Positions 25,101-34,476 are shown, counted from the stretch's first letter. The stretch is DNA of 64,000 nt from Paenibacillus_L residui (GCF_042677205.1 NZ_JBHTIU010000028.1:62001-126000); one strand, 5' to 3'. Made by a program: numbers and translations. Notes: generated by a model not told the origin, from the sequence alone.

Positions 25101-27542
25101 TCGGGACACGCTCGCTAGTCCTGTAGCATCAGCATTAACAGTCAATGTTTGTTTAGGCCCAAGTGAAATTGAAGGTTGATTGCTGTTACTTAGATGAATG
25201 TTTAGATAACTGTTCTCACCTGCTTCATTATGAGACCTAATCGCCCATCCACCTTCAACTTGTTCGAATTTCCATACCAGTCGATAGTCCACTGTGTCTT
25301 TAGAGGCATCAAAGCTGGCATACTTCAATAGCAATGGGTCTGAGCTCGTTGTATTCTCACTGGAAACGGCATACTGATCCTTGGTGCCGCCAGTTGGCGT
25401 AATGCCCGGAATCGCAAGTACGTAATCGTTGCCGCTCGTTAGGTGAGTTGCCCCGACTTTGTAGTAAGTCGGTCTAGGCGTCGGAACATCGGATACTTGG
25501 TATAGCAGAAACGATGCAGAGCTTGTTGCAGGAGCTGCTTCCCATCCGATTCCTCTTAAATTCGTAAACCGGATATAAAAAGGGATTCCTTCCAAGGCTT
25601 TAGACAGCATTACTGTCCCGTCCTCGTTGACAACCACATTCAGCTCTTGCCTTGAACCCAGATATGCATTGGGCTTGCTGTTTGCCATGCTGATATTCAA
25701 ATAATTGTTGTCTCCCTCAACACCTTCTGCCCTCAAGCTATAACCACCGCCAAATTTCTCAAAAACCCATACCAGACTTGGATTCACCGGAGGTTGAACA
25801 GTATCGCTGAACTTCACGTGCTGGAACAGCTTCTGATCCGTGTATGCCGTTGGCTTACTGGATAGCGCAAACAATCCTCTGCCTTGATCGTTACTGGAAA
25901 TATTCTGGATGGCCAATATATATTTCGTGCCTTCCGTTAATTGCTGACCTTTGACGATGTTTGGCATTGGCATAATACGAGCGCTAGGAACCTCAAACAC
26001 TCGGAAAGCATTGCTGCTATCATAAGTGCCTGCCTGCCAGCCTACGCCGCCTGCCGTCGTAAAACGAACGTAATAGGTGGTCCCGTTCAGGCTACGCGAA
26101 ATTTTTGCCGTTCCGTCAGCGTTTCTAGTAAACTTCAATTCTTGCCTGGGCCCGAGTGTTGCGCTAGCGGTTGAACCATTCATATCAAGGTTCAAATAGC
26201 TGTCCGTCCCGTCAGCACCGAGCAGCTTCAAGCTGAAGCCAGACCCGTAAGCTTCATACTTCCATACGATGGTATCATCCAGACCATATTGTGATTCAGA
26301 GTACTTCACATGTCTGAGCATAGAGTTGTTAGAATTGATATTTTCGATACCGGATAAAGCAAACTGACCGTGGCCTTGGTCGGTGCTGCCAATGCCGGGA
26401 TGGGCAAAGATATAATACCCGCCGCTATGCATATTGCTTGAGGAAACAGGCTTGATCGGATTGTTCTCAAGCAAGGAAAGCGGAACAGCGCTCACGCGAA
26501 ATGACATGCTTGGCTTATAAGAAGCGTCTGTACTGGATTGCCAGCCTACGCCGTTTAAATTAGTGAACCGCACATAATAAATCGAACCGTTTGCATTGCG
26601 GGAAATCTGTACGGTTCCATCGTCATTGATAATCAGGCTTAGTTCCTGCCGTTCACCCAGCGTCAAATCATTTCCATTAAGATTCAAGTAGGAAGCGCCT
26701 CCACTTTTGGAATAGGCTTTCAGGCTATAGCCACTTCCATAGCTTTCAATTTGCCATACGAGAACAGCTGATATGCTCTTCAGACCGACATCAAATGGAA
26801 TATGACGAAGTAATAAGGGGGCAGCATTGCCATTGCTCTCGCTTGCCAGAGCATATTCGTCCCGCCCAAGCGTATTGCTGTTAATTCCGGGAATAGAGAG
26901 TGAATAGAACCCGCCGCTGACGATCTCATGCGCGTTAATCTCTAGGATTCTATCATTTGAAATAATCATATTTTCTGTAACGGGGAATACACGGAATGAC
27001 ATACTTGGCAGGTATGAATTATCCGGGCTGGATTGCCAGCCTACGCCGTTTGCATTGGTGAACCGCACATAATAATAGGTACCGTTTACCTCACGACTAA
27101 TGAGAATAGTGCCGTTATCATTTACTGTCAGGACTAACTCCTGCTGTTCGCCAAGCGTCAAGTCCACTTCCGAAATATTCAAGTAGGCATTGGTTCCATC
27201 CTCAGAGTAGGCTTTCAGACTGTAGCCTGAACCGAATGGTATTGCCTGCCATACGATTGCCTCGTTTACCTGAGGAAGTGTCTCATCAAATTTGATATGG
27301 CTGCGCAGTAACGGCGATGTGTTCGTGTTAGGATTCGAGGAGAGTGCATATTGGCCACGCCCCTGCAAGTAGCTGTTGATCCCTGGGATTGCAAACACAT
27401 AATAGCCATTACTGACGATTTCGTTGCCTGTGACTTGGGTAATCCCTTGAGCATTCGCAGAACTAGCAAACATCTGTAAGAACAAGCTAAGCAGCATAAC
27501 CGAAATACTTAATTGTGTAATTCCTTTTCTCAACCTACTCAT
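22128..27542 (-). CDS. Giant secreted modular metallophosphoesterase
   Basis: About 1800 residues (numbering below counts from an upstream in-frame codon; the likely ATG is residue 10, supported by AAGGGAGG). A Sec signal ends near ASSANAQG (about 41). Five repeats of about 160 residues follow (about 45-205, 210-360, 370-528, 540-695, 705-858), each with a G.Y.FA.PGI start, a YLN.....LG..QEL block and YYVRFTN..GVGWQ. Then comes a calcineurin-type phosphoesterase domain with all metal blocks: SDLHVD (882-887), GD (921-922), GNHD (962-965), GH (1059-1060) and GHDH (1101-1104). A beta-propeller-like region (about 1300-1610) and two Ig-like repeats rich in Trp/Gly (MNQWWG, MNMWWG; 1625-1813) finish the protein. 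No anchor is visible. It probably releases phosphate or sugar phosphates from extracellular glycans whose products enter through the importer upstream. Confidence 0.88.
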   Translation of the reverse strand: MSRLRKGITQLSISVMLLSLFLQMFASSANAQGITQVTGNEIVSNGYYVFAIPGINSYLQGRGQYALSSNPNTNTSPLLRSHIKFDETLPQVNEAIVWQAIPFGSGYSLKAYSEDGTNAYLNISEVDLTLGEQQELVLTVNDNGTILISREVNGTYYYVRFTNANGVGWQSSPDNSYLPSMSFRVFPVTENMIISNDRILEINAHEIVSGGFYSLSIPGINSNTLGRDEYALASESNGNAAPLLLRHIPFDVGLKSISAVLVWQIESYGSGYSLKAYSKSGGASYLNLNGNDLTLGERQELSLIINDDGTVQISRNANGSIYYVRFTNLNGVGWQSSTDASYKPSMSFRVSAVPLSLLENNPIKPVSSSNMHSGGYYIFAHPGIGSTDQGHGQFALSGIENINSNNSMLRHVKYSESQYGLDDTIVWKYEAYGSGFSLKLLGADGTDSYLNLDMNGSTASATLGPRQELKFTRNADGTAKISRSLNGTTYYVRFTTAGGVGWQAGTYDSSNAFRVFEVPSARIMPMPNIVKGQQLTEGTKYILAIQNISSNDQGRGLFALSSKPTAYTDQKLFQHVKFSDTVQPPVNPSLVWVFEKFGGGYSLRAEGVEGDNNYLNISMANSKPNAYLGSRQELNVVVNEDGTVMLSKALEGIPFYIRFTNLRGIGWEAAPATSSASFLLYQVSDVPTPRPTYYKVGATHLTSGNDYVLAIPGITPTGGTKDQYAVSSENTTSSDPLLLKYASFDASKDTVDYRLVWKFEQVEGGWAIRSHNEAGENSYLNIHLSNSNQPSISLGPKQTLTVNADATGLASVSRVIDGKTYYVRFTTVNGQGWQASATNSNNLFHVYEVNIDKTKLDLEEPREQPLFTISALSDLHVDYGLQDNPDVIRPQIRAALGTIKTNENPDLVVVTGDSSSTTGSIPWGQETYNKFVSQVTGAFAETSKYGKVLYVNGNHDYEAGSTAYNSGAYIDSTMLSSLGQYEDVLYEGVDRTSNLLAYHYMINGIHFIGINTPYNGDETIDSNVYTPEAIDFVENTLLTIGNTERVIVLGHYPLQGSKALTAPAKALSDENGMNTRLHRIFLNYPNLIYLYGHDHGGPFIEQDTFERVTAYNADGSIEQDRNVRSTGYVSSFAGSLSYYNNRYNPGPLSAEQPAVIQSLMVYVYEDYVDLQMKNYGERNGIKKNLAPYTIPFREWITSRTYTIDHTAGTVTDIPHQTTIEAFLAGFDQSEELSVFGLDGNEITDHSRIIRSGMELKRMSGTAVLDSLQVLVNQAAVTTLPIEGNSKVPSSAETEMVALTDQQFNKIVVYKQDSPDWNDPNAIVWKWQPTTALGFTGISTFDLVTDAKLRYSEFYGGYVVVTTASRGFVGIIDYETGERLYSRATKNEENPHSIELLPDGNIVVADSVGNAVTIYASSQGDANGYYYRVELPGAHGLVWDNQRKLLWAVGDYEVVAYEITGTTERPTLTLKEGLGADLPAMEGKEGAWGHDLFPVTEGGDLLWVTAQYEVYQFNMVTGELSNTFDSHDDIFSTHVKSIGTQPYTGNIIRTVPNGTMASWATNAVDIFRFDGQGSYTHDLRIHNSEAYYKARTWYPSIRMINDMIKEEPSSPLATDKPGKPVLSSDSGYDTGLRDGNYTITMNQWWGNNGTTYKLYENGGLIDTQSLIDKSPDAQTAATVLTGRINGTYVYTCELINSYGTTNCDSITVVVADALPGNAVLSSDNWDGDGSYNVMMNMWWGTNAATFELYENGELVQSVPLLEATPGAQFATVTMTDKLAGTYEYYGKLINAAGETITEKIVVHVS

Positions 27543-27573
27543 ACATAATGCTCCTCCCTTAGGATTCAATTAT

Positions 27574-27618
27574 CTGCAGCCAAGTCAGATGTCGGTGGAT
27601 CATCTGACTTGGCTGCAG
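27574..27618 (-). promoter_or_regulatory. Perfect 18-bp intercistronic hairpin
   Basis: CTGCAGCCAAGTCAGATG (27574-27591) and its exact complement (27601-27618) flank a 9-nt loop, in the 139-nt gap between the binding protein and the giant phosphoesterase. There is no T run downstream on the transcribed strand. It is more likely a partial terminator or RNA-stability element that keeps the binding protein message high than a full stop. Confidence 0.7.
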
Positions 27619-27681
27619 GAGTTGTTCGATTAAATCGAAATAATTAGCAATAGAGGGCATCACAAGCTCATTGACTGCATT

Positions 27682-29226
27682 TTATTGTAATGATTTCCAC
27701 AGCTCGTTGGCTTGCTCTTCGATGAGTTTACCGCCTTGAGCATAGTATTTTTTGATAAATTCGTCGTACTTCTCTACAGGCCACACGCCCGTAACGATCT
27801 TGACCAAATATTCCATCCACAGCTTAGTCTCGAGATCTGGATAATCCATCTCTGCTGGAACCGATTTCCACAAGGCATTGGAGATCACATGTTTGTTCAC
27901 AATTTCAATGGCCTCACGAACTTCTGGCTTCGCTGAACGACGATCGGTAACAATAACGAATCGAACCGGGTTGGAATACCCTTTCTTATACAGCTCGGCA
28001 TACGGAGTAATCAATTCGATTGTATCCGTAGCGCGGTCGTAAGTGAAATCCTCATTCTCGATGCCGTACATCATGTGATTGAATCCGCCTTCATCGCTCT
28101 GATCGGCAACCCAATTCAGATATTGGAACAATTTCTTGGGATCCTGAACTTTAGCCGACAGTGCTGTGAACTCCGAATTATAGAGCTTTTCTTGATAGCC
28201 TTGCTTACCAGCCGGACCTTTCGGCGCTTCCAGCATGATGAGCTTGGCATTGGGATTGGCTTCATGCAGCGAAGTTGCAAGTGGGCTAGACATCTTTTCC
28301 GTATAATACACATCTCCCTCGAACACTCCGACCAGAGAGTTTACAACCAGCTCATCTCTTTGTTTGGATTCCATAATCGGGAAGTCGTGAGCAATAAGAC
28401 CTTCCGCATACCATTTCTGTAGTAAAGCAAGGCCCTCTTTCATTTCGGGAAGCACGAGCCCTTTCTTAATTCCTCCGTCTACCTCAGTCCAATATTTAGG
28501 GATAATGCCATACGCGCCAAAGATCGCATTGAAATTCGTCTCGTTGGAAACTCCCAGACCGAATGTATCGTCTTTGCCGTTCTTGTCAGGATCTTGTGTA
28601 ACAAAGGCTTGCAATACGGCATACAACTCATCTAGTGTGGTCGGCTGACTCAGTTTGAGGTTATCCAGCCAATCTTGTCGAATGGTAAGTCCAAGTGTAC
28701 TGGGCAAGTTAAACGGCTTGTCGTTTCTTCCCTTTGGAATGCCGTAAATTTTACCGTTAAACGTGACTTCCTTCCAGAATTCTTCCGGAATGATCTTCAT
28801 TAGATTTGGAGCATCCTTCAGATACTCATCGAGTGGCAGAAGCAGTCCCTCTTCGGAGAACCGTGCGAGCGTCTTCGAATCGATGTCGAAATAGTCAGGA
28901 AGCTGGCTTGAGGTAGCAAGAATGTTCAGCTTGGTAAAGTAATCGTCTCCGCTTGCGAGAGTAACCTTGAAATCGAATCCCTTCGCTCCAGTTTTCTCAA
29001 ATGCCTCAAGGAGCGTTTTCTTGCCCACGCCGCCATCCGCCGGATACTCCGGAGCGGCAAATTTGCGGAGGATTTCATAGGTAGTCGTTTTCACTTCTTT
29101 AATTGCTGGAGTCGCGGTAGCAGTCACAGCCGCATCCTTCTCATTTTTTGCACTGCAACCAGCGGAAACAATCGATACTGCGAGCACGCTTGCCAACATC
29201 ATCTTTCTTTTTGGAGCCTGAAGCAT
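27682..29226 (-). CDS. Extracellular solute-binding lipoprotein (importer cluster 2)
   Basis: A 514-residue binding lipoprotein starting at 29226 after TTAGGAGG, with a lysine/arginine-rich start, hydrophobic segment and lipobox SAGC. It follows the two permeases of cluster 2 and precedes the secreted phosphoesterase. Like the other two binding proteins it has a DPDKNGKDD-type segment, common in this family. Confidence 0.9.
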   Translation of the reverse strand: MLQAPKRKMMLASVLAVSIVSAGCSAKNEKDAAVTATATPAIKEVKTTTYEILRKFAAPEYPADGGVGKKTLLEAFEKTGAKGFDFKVTLASGDDYFTKLNILATSSQLPDYFDIDSKTLARFSEEGLLLPLDEYLKDAPNLMKIIPEEFWKEVTFNGKIYGIPKGRNDKPFNLPSTLGLTIRQDWLDNLKLSQPTTLDELYAVLQAFVTQDPDKNGKDDTFGLGVSNETNFNAIFGAYGIIPKYWTEVDGGIKKGLVLPEMKEGLALLQKWYAEGLIAHDFPIMESKQRDELVVNSLVGVFEGDVYYTEKMSSPLATSLHEANPNAKLIMLEAPKGPAGKQGYQEKLYNSEFTALSAKVQDPKKLFQYLNWVADQSDEGGFNHMMYGIENEDFTYDRATDTIELITPYAELYKKGYSNPVRFVIVTDRRSAKPEVREAIEIVNKHVISNALWKSVPAEMDYPDLETKLWMEYLVKIVTGVWPVEKYDEFIKKYYAQGGKLIEEQANELWKSLQ

Positions 29227-29248
29227 GGGATGACCTCCTAATATTTTT

Positions 29249-30109
29249 TTACCCTTTGACCGATCCAATCATTGCGCCTTTCACGAAGAAACGCTGCAAG
29301 AATGGATACACCATCAATATAGGGATCAAAGAGACAACAATTGTGGCTGCAATGACAGAATCCGAAGAAGCTGCATTGAGCTCGCCCATCGCTTCCGCAT
29401 CAACTTGACCGGCAATAATTTGACGAAGCAAGACGGGTAAGGTCATGTGCGCTTTATCGTTCAAATAGATAAAAGATTGGAAGAAGTTATTCCATAAGCT
29501 AACCGCCATCCACAGGGCCAATGTTGCCAGTACCGGCTTGCATAGCGGCAATATAATCGTAAAAAAGATACGAATCGGATTGGCGCCATCGATCATAGCC
29601 GATTCTTCCAGTTCCTCGGGGATCGTTCGAATGAAGCTGAGCATGACGATGACATTGAAAGCGCTTATGAGATTCAGGACGATGATGGCCCATAAAGTAT
29701 TAATGAGGTGCAGTTCTTTCATCACCAGGTAAGTCGGGATCAGGCCTCCGCTGAAGATCATAGTGAACAATACAATGAGCATAAACAACTTCTTGAGCGG
29801 GAGCGTCCGTTTGGCCAGTGGATAGGCAGTGCTTGACGTTAATAGAAGCGCTAGTACTGTTCCTACGATGGTAATAAAGAGGGAATTGCCATACGCCGTC
29901 CACAAATAATCGCTCTTTATTATGATGTGGTACGCATCCAGTCTGAAGTCAACGGGCCATAAGAACATGCCCCCCCGCATTACCGCATCACCCGAGCTTA
30001 ACGACCGGGAAATCTCTCGCCATAGTGGATAGATCGTGGCAAGACCTAATAATGAAAGCAAAACGGCATTGACTGTGTTAAACAAGCGATTTCCGAATGA
30101 AGAATGCAT
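29249..30109 (-). CDS. ABC sugar importer permease, YtcP/MalG type (cluster 2)
   Basis: A 286-residue permease with six predicted membrane segments, EAA loop EESAMIDGANPIRIFFTIIL and C-terminus GAMIGSVKG. Start at 30109 is supported by GGAGG six bases upstream. Only 10 nt separate it from the LplB-type permease. Confidence 0.9.
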   Translation of the reverse strand: MHSSFGNRLFNTVNAVLLSLLGLATIYPLWREISRSLSSGDAVMRGGMFLWPVDFRLDAYHIIIKSDYLWTAYGNSLFITIVGTVLALLLTSSTAYPLAKRTLPLKKLFMLIVLFTMIFSGGLIPTYLVMKELHLINTLWAIIVLNLISAFNVIVMLSFIRTIPEELEESAMIDGANPIRIFFTIILPLCKPVLATLALWMAVSLWNNFFQSFIYLNDKAHMTLPVLLRQIIAGQVDAEAMGELNAASSDSVIAATIVVSLIPILMVYPFLQRFFVKGAMIGSVKG

Positions 30110-30119
30110 CAGTACCTCC

Positions 30120-31064
30120 TCACCATATTCCTTGTTCGCCGAATTTCTTGGCTAATCGGTTGGTTAATACAATCAAGATCAACCCAACTACAGACTGGAA
30201 CAACCCTGCGGCTGTGGCGAACGGATATCTTCCCATCGTAATCCCCACTCTGTATACATAAGTATCCAGTACATCCGCAACCTCATAAACGAGTGGGTTG
30301 TACAAGTTGTAGATTTGATCGAAGCCTACGTTCAAAATATGACCTGTTTTCAAAATAAGCAAAATGACGATCGTGCCCGCAATCGAAGGCAATGTAATAT
30401 GGCGGACTAATTGAAAGCGGTTAGCTCCATCAATTTTGGCAGCATCGTAGAGCTCCATGTTAATGCCAGAGATCGCTGCCATATAAATAATGGTCCCCCA
30501 TCCGACCTCCTTCCACAGCTCAGACAGTACGAGTAATCCCCGAAAGCTGCCCGGATCCATCAATGGCGAGGTTTGGAGTCCAAACATCTCCAACAATCCG
30601 CTCTTGGAAGAAAACAACGAATATAACACCCCTCCAAGAATGACCCAAGACAAGAAATGTGGAAAGTAAACAACCGTCTGAATGACCCGCTTAAAACCGA
30701 CATGATACACTTCATTGAGCAGAAGCGCCAATATAATCGGTGCCGGGAAGTTGAACACCAGCTTATAGACGCTGAGAATGATCGTATTCCTCAGCGCCAC
30801 CCAGAAATCAGGTGAATCAAACAATAACTGAAACCATTTGAGCCCGGCCCAAGGGCTTCCCATTACGCCATCTATTAACCGAAAATCTTTGAATGCGATT
30901 ACAATACCAGCCATAGGCCAATAATGGATCAACAAGAAGTAAAGGATACCAGGAAGCAGCAGCACAAAATAATATTTGTGGCTTGCAAACGGCTTCCACG
31001 CTTTCCTCCAATACATTGATAAAAATGATAGTGTGGATGTTCGAGCCGTAGAAGGTAACGCCAA
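30120..31064 (-). CDS. ABC sugar importer permease, LplB type (cluster 2)
   Basis: A 314-residue permease, first transporter gene of cluster 2, with the EAA-type loop YDAAKIDGANRFQLVRHITL. The start appears to be TTG at 31064, since GAAAGGAGG lies seven bases upstream and no suitable ATG is nearby. It follows the AraC regulator by 137 nt. Confidence 0.88.
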   Translation of the reverse strand: MALPSTARTSTLSFLSMYWRKAWKPFASHKYYFVLLLPGILYFLLIHYWPMAGIVIAFKDFRLIDGVMGSPWAGLKWFQLLFDSPDFWVALRNTIILSVYKLVFNFPAPIILALLLNEVYHVGFKRVIQTVVYFPHFLSWVILGGVLYSLFSSKSGLLEMFGLQTSPLMDPGSFRGLLVLSELWKEVGWGTIIYMAAISGINMELYDAAKIDGANRFQLVRHITLPSIAGTIVILLILKTGHILNVGFDQIYNLYNPLVYEVADVLDTYVYRVGITMGRYPFATAAGLFQSVVGLILIVLTNRLAKKFGEQGIW

Positions 31065-31201
31065 TCTAAATCCTCCTTTCGTATGGTCATGATTGCGTTT
31101 TCATCGTAATGCATTCCCGAATAGGAGGAAATTACGAGTTTTTGATTCGTATGGGCGTTATTGCGCAAAAATTGCCGGGTGACAAAAAAAATCCATTCAA
31201 A

Positions 31202-33448
31202 TCAAGAAAGGTCCATTACCTTTTTGCGGTATTCGCCCGGGGTCGTCCCTTCCGCCTTCTTGAACGAACGGATGAACGTATGGGCATCGTTATAGCCGAT
31301 TAATTGGCTGATCTGCTGCAATGATTTCGATTTGTCTTTCAGCAGCGTTTTGCTCATCGCCAATCTCCGTTCGGTTAAATATTCAAGCGGAGACTTGCCT
31401 ACCTCTGCTTTGAAGATCCGGCTCAGATGTGAAGGACTGATGCCGATATGAGAAGCAATATCCGATATGGAAATGTTATTCGCATAATGGGCCTCTATAT
31501 AGTCCATCGCCTGCCGGACCCATGGGCTGCTGCCCTCCGCCTGCTTCCGTACCGTCTCTAAATAATCCATGATTTGCCCGATTTGACGCATTAGCATACT
31601 GCGGAGCTCTGACTGGTTCTGGCATTGCTGAAGCTGAAGCAGATCCACCTGGTCCATCAGCGGTTCAATGTCGTACCCTTCCTGTACCAAGGAGCCGAGA
31701 ACATGACTCATCAGTATCACGATCATTTGCAGCAGCTTCGGATACGGTGAGCCGCTGCTTGATAAATAACGGTCGAACAGCTCCGACATATAATGCTCCA
31801 CCCGGCTCTGGTCCCCGGCCAGGATCGTGTTCAATATCTTCTTCTGATAAGCCGCCGGATATTGAAAATGACCGGATTCCTTCGTCTCCTCCACGAAGCA
31901 TACAGCAGATTGCGGCAGGAAAGCTTTATAGGTCATGGCCCGCTTTACCTGCTCGTATGCTTCAGCCAGCTGATCCAAAGGGCCGATCCCGCTGACGAAG
32001 AAGTAAAGCTCCGCCTTCAGGCGGCTGTGGGCCAGCCGCTGGATCGTCCGGCAGCCGTCCTCCAGCTCGGCCATTAGCTCGCCGTCGAACACTTCCCGGT
32101 CGAAATTGAGGATGAAGGCGAACTTGCCGCGGTCGAGAATCGTCCCTGCCGCCATAAATCGGGCCCGCAGCTCATCCTCCGCCAGGCTGAACAAGAACAG
32201 CGTATGCCCGGCCGAGCTATCCCGGTCACGCCTACTCTCGTCCACTACAACAAGCACAGCATGATAAGGAGATACAAATTGAATGCCGGCCTCGGAGAAT
32301 CGGCGGGCCGCGTCCGGATCTTCGGGCTGATGATTGTGAAGCCATTCGTGCACGACATGATTGCGGACAATCGGTTCATTGTGCCGAATCGTAGTAATCA
32401 AATTATGAATCGCCCGGTTGACAACCGCGTATGCGTCCTGGCTGTCTCCGGGGGCTCTCATCACGAATTCCTGAAGCTTCGTTGCCAGACGCCGCCACGG
32501 ATCATACAGAATCGAGGCGAACAAGTAGGACAATCCGACTCCGACGGCAAGTACGCCAAGCATAATGAGGACAGCCTGGCGGATAGCATCCGTAACGACT
32601 GGAGTGTAGGGCCCTGCCGGGGTGAGCTGCATTAAGGCCCAGCCATTCGTCGTGCTTTTGGCGCCGCTAAGGATGTATTTCTTCCCGGCGAGCGAAACCG
32701 TTTCTGTATAGATGGCTCCCGGTCCGAGCTTCGGAAGCATTTTATCCAAATCCAGCCCCTCTACCGTTGAGGAAACCGGACGCCCCCATGGATCGGCTAC
32801 GATCAACGGTCCCGACATCTGTGAATTCAAGTTCAGCAAAGTGCTCATAAAAACATCCTTGTGGATATTGAACACCAAGTAGCCTAAAGCCGTTTTCTGC
32901 GTGGCCGGCACCGGCTTGACGAAGGACAGAATCTCCTTCCCGGGCTCCCCCGGCCGTTCGCGCAAGCCGACCCAGGGGCGCGGAAATTCAGACGCAGCTC
33001 CGGTTACCCGGTTCAGAAAGTCCTTATCGTAAAAGTCCTTAAGGTCATACAAGCCCTCATTGACCGTCAACACTTTCCCGTTCTGCAGAATATCCAGATA
33101 GATCGATTCAAACAGCGCATTGGAGTTCATCCAGCTTCGCAGCTGCCCTTTAATATCCGCATATTGATAAGCCTGCAGGTCGAATGGGCGGTTCAACATC
33201 TCCAGCACATCCGGAGTCAGTGAGATTTGCAAAGAGATTTGTCCGAATTGGTCCAGCAGCAGATCCAGATTGCGGGAAGCGGATTCCAAAGCGGCTTCGG
33301 AAACGCTTACAGTTTTCTGCACAGCATCCCGGTATTTGCTGTAAATCTGCCACGCCAGAAGCAGCAAAGTAGGAATAAGAATCATGGTGAAGAACAGGAT
33401 CAAATATTTGCGAAACGCGGATTTTGTCTCTGAGATATGGCGGATCAT
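31202..33448 (-). CDS. Membrane-anchored AraC-family regulator (importer cluster 2)
   Basis: A 748-residue regulator with a membrane segment near 13-35, extracellular sensor region, second membrane segment near 290-315, and a C-terminal AraC HTH (about 645-745, ISISDIASHIGISPSHLSRI and LQQISQLIGYNDAHTFIRSF). Start supported by GAGGAG. It precedes the importer it presumably controls, unlike its counterpart at 12571, which follows its importer. Confidence 0.9.
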   Translation of the reverse strand: MIRHISETKSAFRKYLILFFTMILIPTLLLLAWQIYSKYRDAVQKTVSVSEAALESASRNLDLLLDQFGQISLQISLTPDVLEMLNRPFDLQAYQYADIKGQLRSWMNSNALFESIYLDILQNGKVLTVNEGLYDLKDFYDKDFLNRVTGAASEFPRPWVGLRERPGEPGKEILSFVKPVPATQKTALGYLVFNIHKDVFMSTLLNLNSQMSGPLIVADPWGRPVSSTVEGLDLDKMLPKLGPGAIYTETVSLAGKKYILSGAKSTTNGWALMQLTPAGPYTPVVTDAIRQAVLIMLGVLAVGVGLSYLFASILYDPWRRLATKLQEFVMRAPGDSQDAYAVVNRAIHNLITTIRHNEPIVRNHVVHEWLHNHQPEDPDAARRFSEAGIQFVSPYHAVLVVVDESRRDRDSSAGHTLFLFSLAEDELRARFMAAGTILDRGKFAFILNFDREVFDGELMAELEDGCRTIQRLAHSRLKAELYFFVSGIGPLDQLAEAYEQVKRAMTYKAFLPQSAVCFVEETKESGHFQYPAAYQKKILNTILAGDQSRVEHYMSELFDRYLSSSGSPYPKLLQMIVILMSHVLGSLVQEGYDIEPLMDQVDLLQLQQCQNQSELRSMLMRQIGQIMDYLETVRKQAEGSSPWVRQAMDYIEAHYANNISISDIASHIGISPSHLSRIFKAEVGKSPLEYLTERRLAMSKTLLKDKSKSLQQISQLIGYNDAHTFIRSFKKAEGTTPGEYRKKVMDLS

Positions 33449-33692
33449 CGAAATCTCACTCCTCTAACGCATCGTTAAATCTCTTTTTCTATCATGGTTG
33501 CTCCTGCCTCGTTTGTCAATTATTAAGAAAGATATTAGCCTAAATCCCCCTGCAGCGTGACCTGGGGCCTTCGAAGCGTATTTCTCTCCCCCTGACCAGG
33601 TAGCTTCAAACCTCTTCTATCCTCTCCTGTCTTTGCATCGCTTCCAAGGAGAGCTGTATACTTCTCTGCGGGGAGCCCCGAGGCTTACGAAT
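33449..33692. other. Intergenic stretch, no gene seen
   Basis: Upstream region of the AraC regulator. No convincing coding sequence. Short GC-rich inverted pieces occur near 33620-33685 (GGAGAGC.., GGGGAGCCCC) without a clear role. Confidence 0.4.
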
Positions 33693-33725
33693 GCAAAAAA
33701 AACAGCCCGTTAAAGAGCTGTTTTA
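33693..33725 (-). terminator. Intrinsic terminator of the DedA-type gene
   Basis: AAACAGC (33700-33706) pairs with GCTGTTT (33717-33723); on the minus strand the stem is followed by at least seven T. Confidence 0.75.
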
Positions 33726-33792
33726 ATTCAATACAGCAGATGGCAAAGACCGCGCCGATACTGACATCCGGGCGACTGAACCCATTGCATAT

Positions 33793-34398
33793 TTAATCGC
33801 TCGTCGAGCTGCTTTGTTGCTCCGGGTTAAGCTTGGTCGTCTTCTTATTTCGCATTTTCTTGAACACGAGAAAGCCGATCGCCACGACAACCCCTACTGC
33901 CAGGAATAGATATTTAAGACCATCGATCATGCCCTCAGCGGCCCGTCCGTATACATAAAAGAGAGCTCCTACAACATAAAACTTCGTGGCGCGCCCCAAT
34001 GCGGCGTAGCCGATGAGTCTCCATACGGAAAAATTCAGACAGCCGGCGAGAATGGTAAACACCTTGAAGGGAATCGGGGTGAAGGCTCCGACCAGAATAG
34101 CCGCTTCTCCATTGCGTTGAAACATGGTAGAGGCTTTTTCGATCCACTCTTTCTTGAGGAATTTATATAGGACCGATTTGCCTAATCCTTTGCCTATCCA
34201 ATATCCCAACGGGGTACCGAGAATGCTTCCGATATATCCTACCGTTGCCAGCCAGAGAGCTTGGGATGGATTGATGAGGCTTAAGGGGACTTGCAGGAAA
34301 AAGGCGGGAATCGGAAAAATAACCGCATCCGCGAAGGAATGAAGAAATAGCCCGAGGCTACCGAAATCCATAAGAAAATCAATGATTGATTGAAACAT
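33793..34398 (-). CDS. DedA/VTT-domain membrane protein
   Basis: A 201-residue integral membrane protein of the DedA/VTT group. It shows PLGYWIGKGLGKSVLYKFLKK and GAFTPIPFKVFTILAGCLNF, typical of the amphipathic re-entrant region. Members act in lipid scrambling, membrane homeostasis or undecaprenyl-phosphate recycling; which applies here is not known. Start follows TTTAGGAGG. Monocistronic, with its own terminator. Confidence 0.88.
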   Translation of the reverse strand: MFQSIIDFLMDFGSLGLFLHSFADAVIFPIPAFFLQVPLSLINPSQALWLATVGYIGSILGTPLGYWIGKGLGKSVLYKFLKKEWIEKASTMFQRNGEAAILVGAFTPIPFKVFTILAGCLNFSVWRLIGYAALGRATKFYVVGALFYVYGRAAEGMIDGLKYLFLAVGVVVAIGFLVFKKMRNKKTTKLNPEQQSSSTSD

Positions 34399-34476
34399 AA
34401 TTTGCAGAGGCCTCCTAAATGATGGCAGGTAGTCTTCTAAATGAGCATAAATGATCAGCGGTATGGGCCCATCGAG

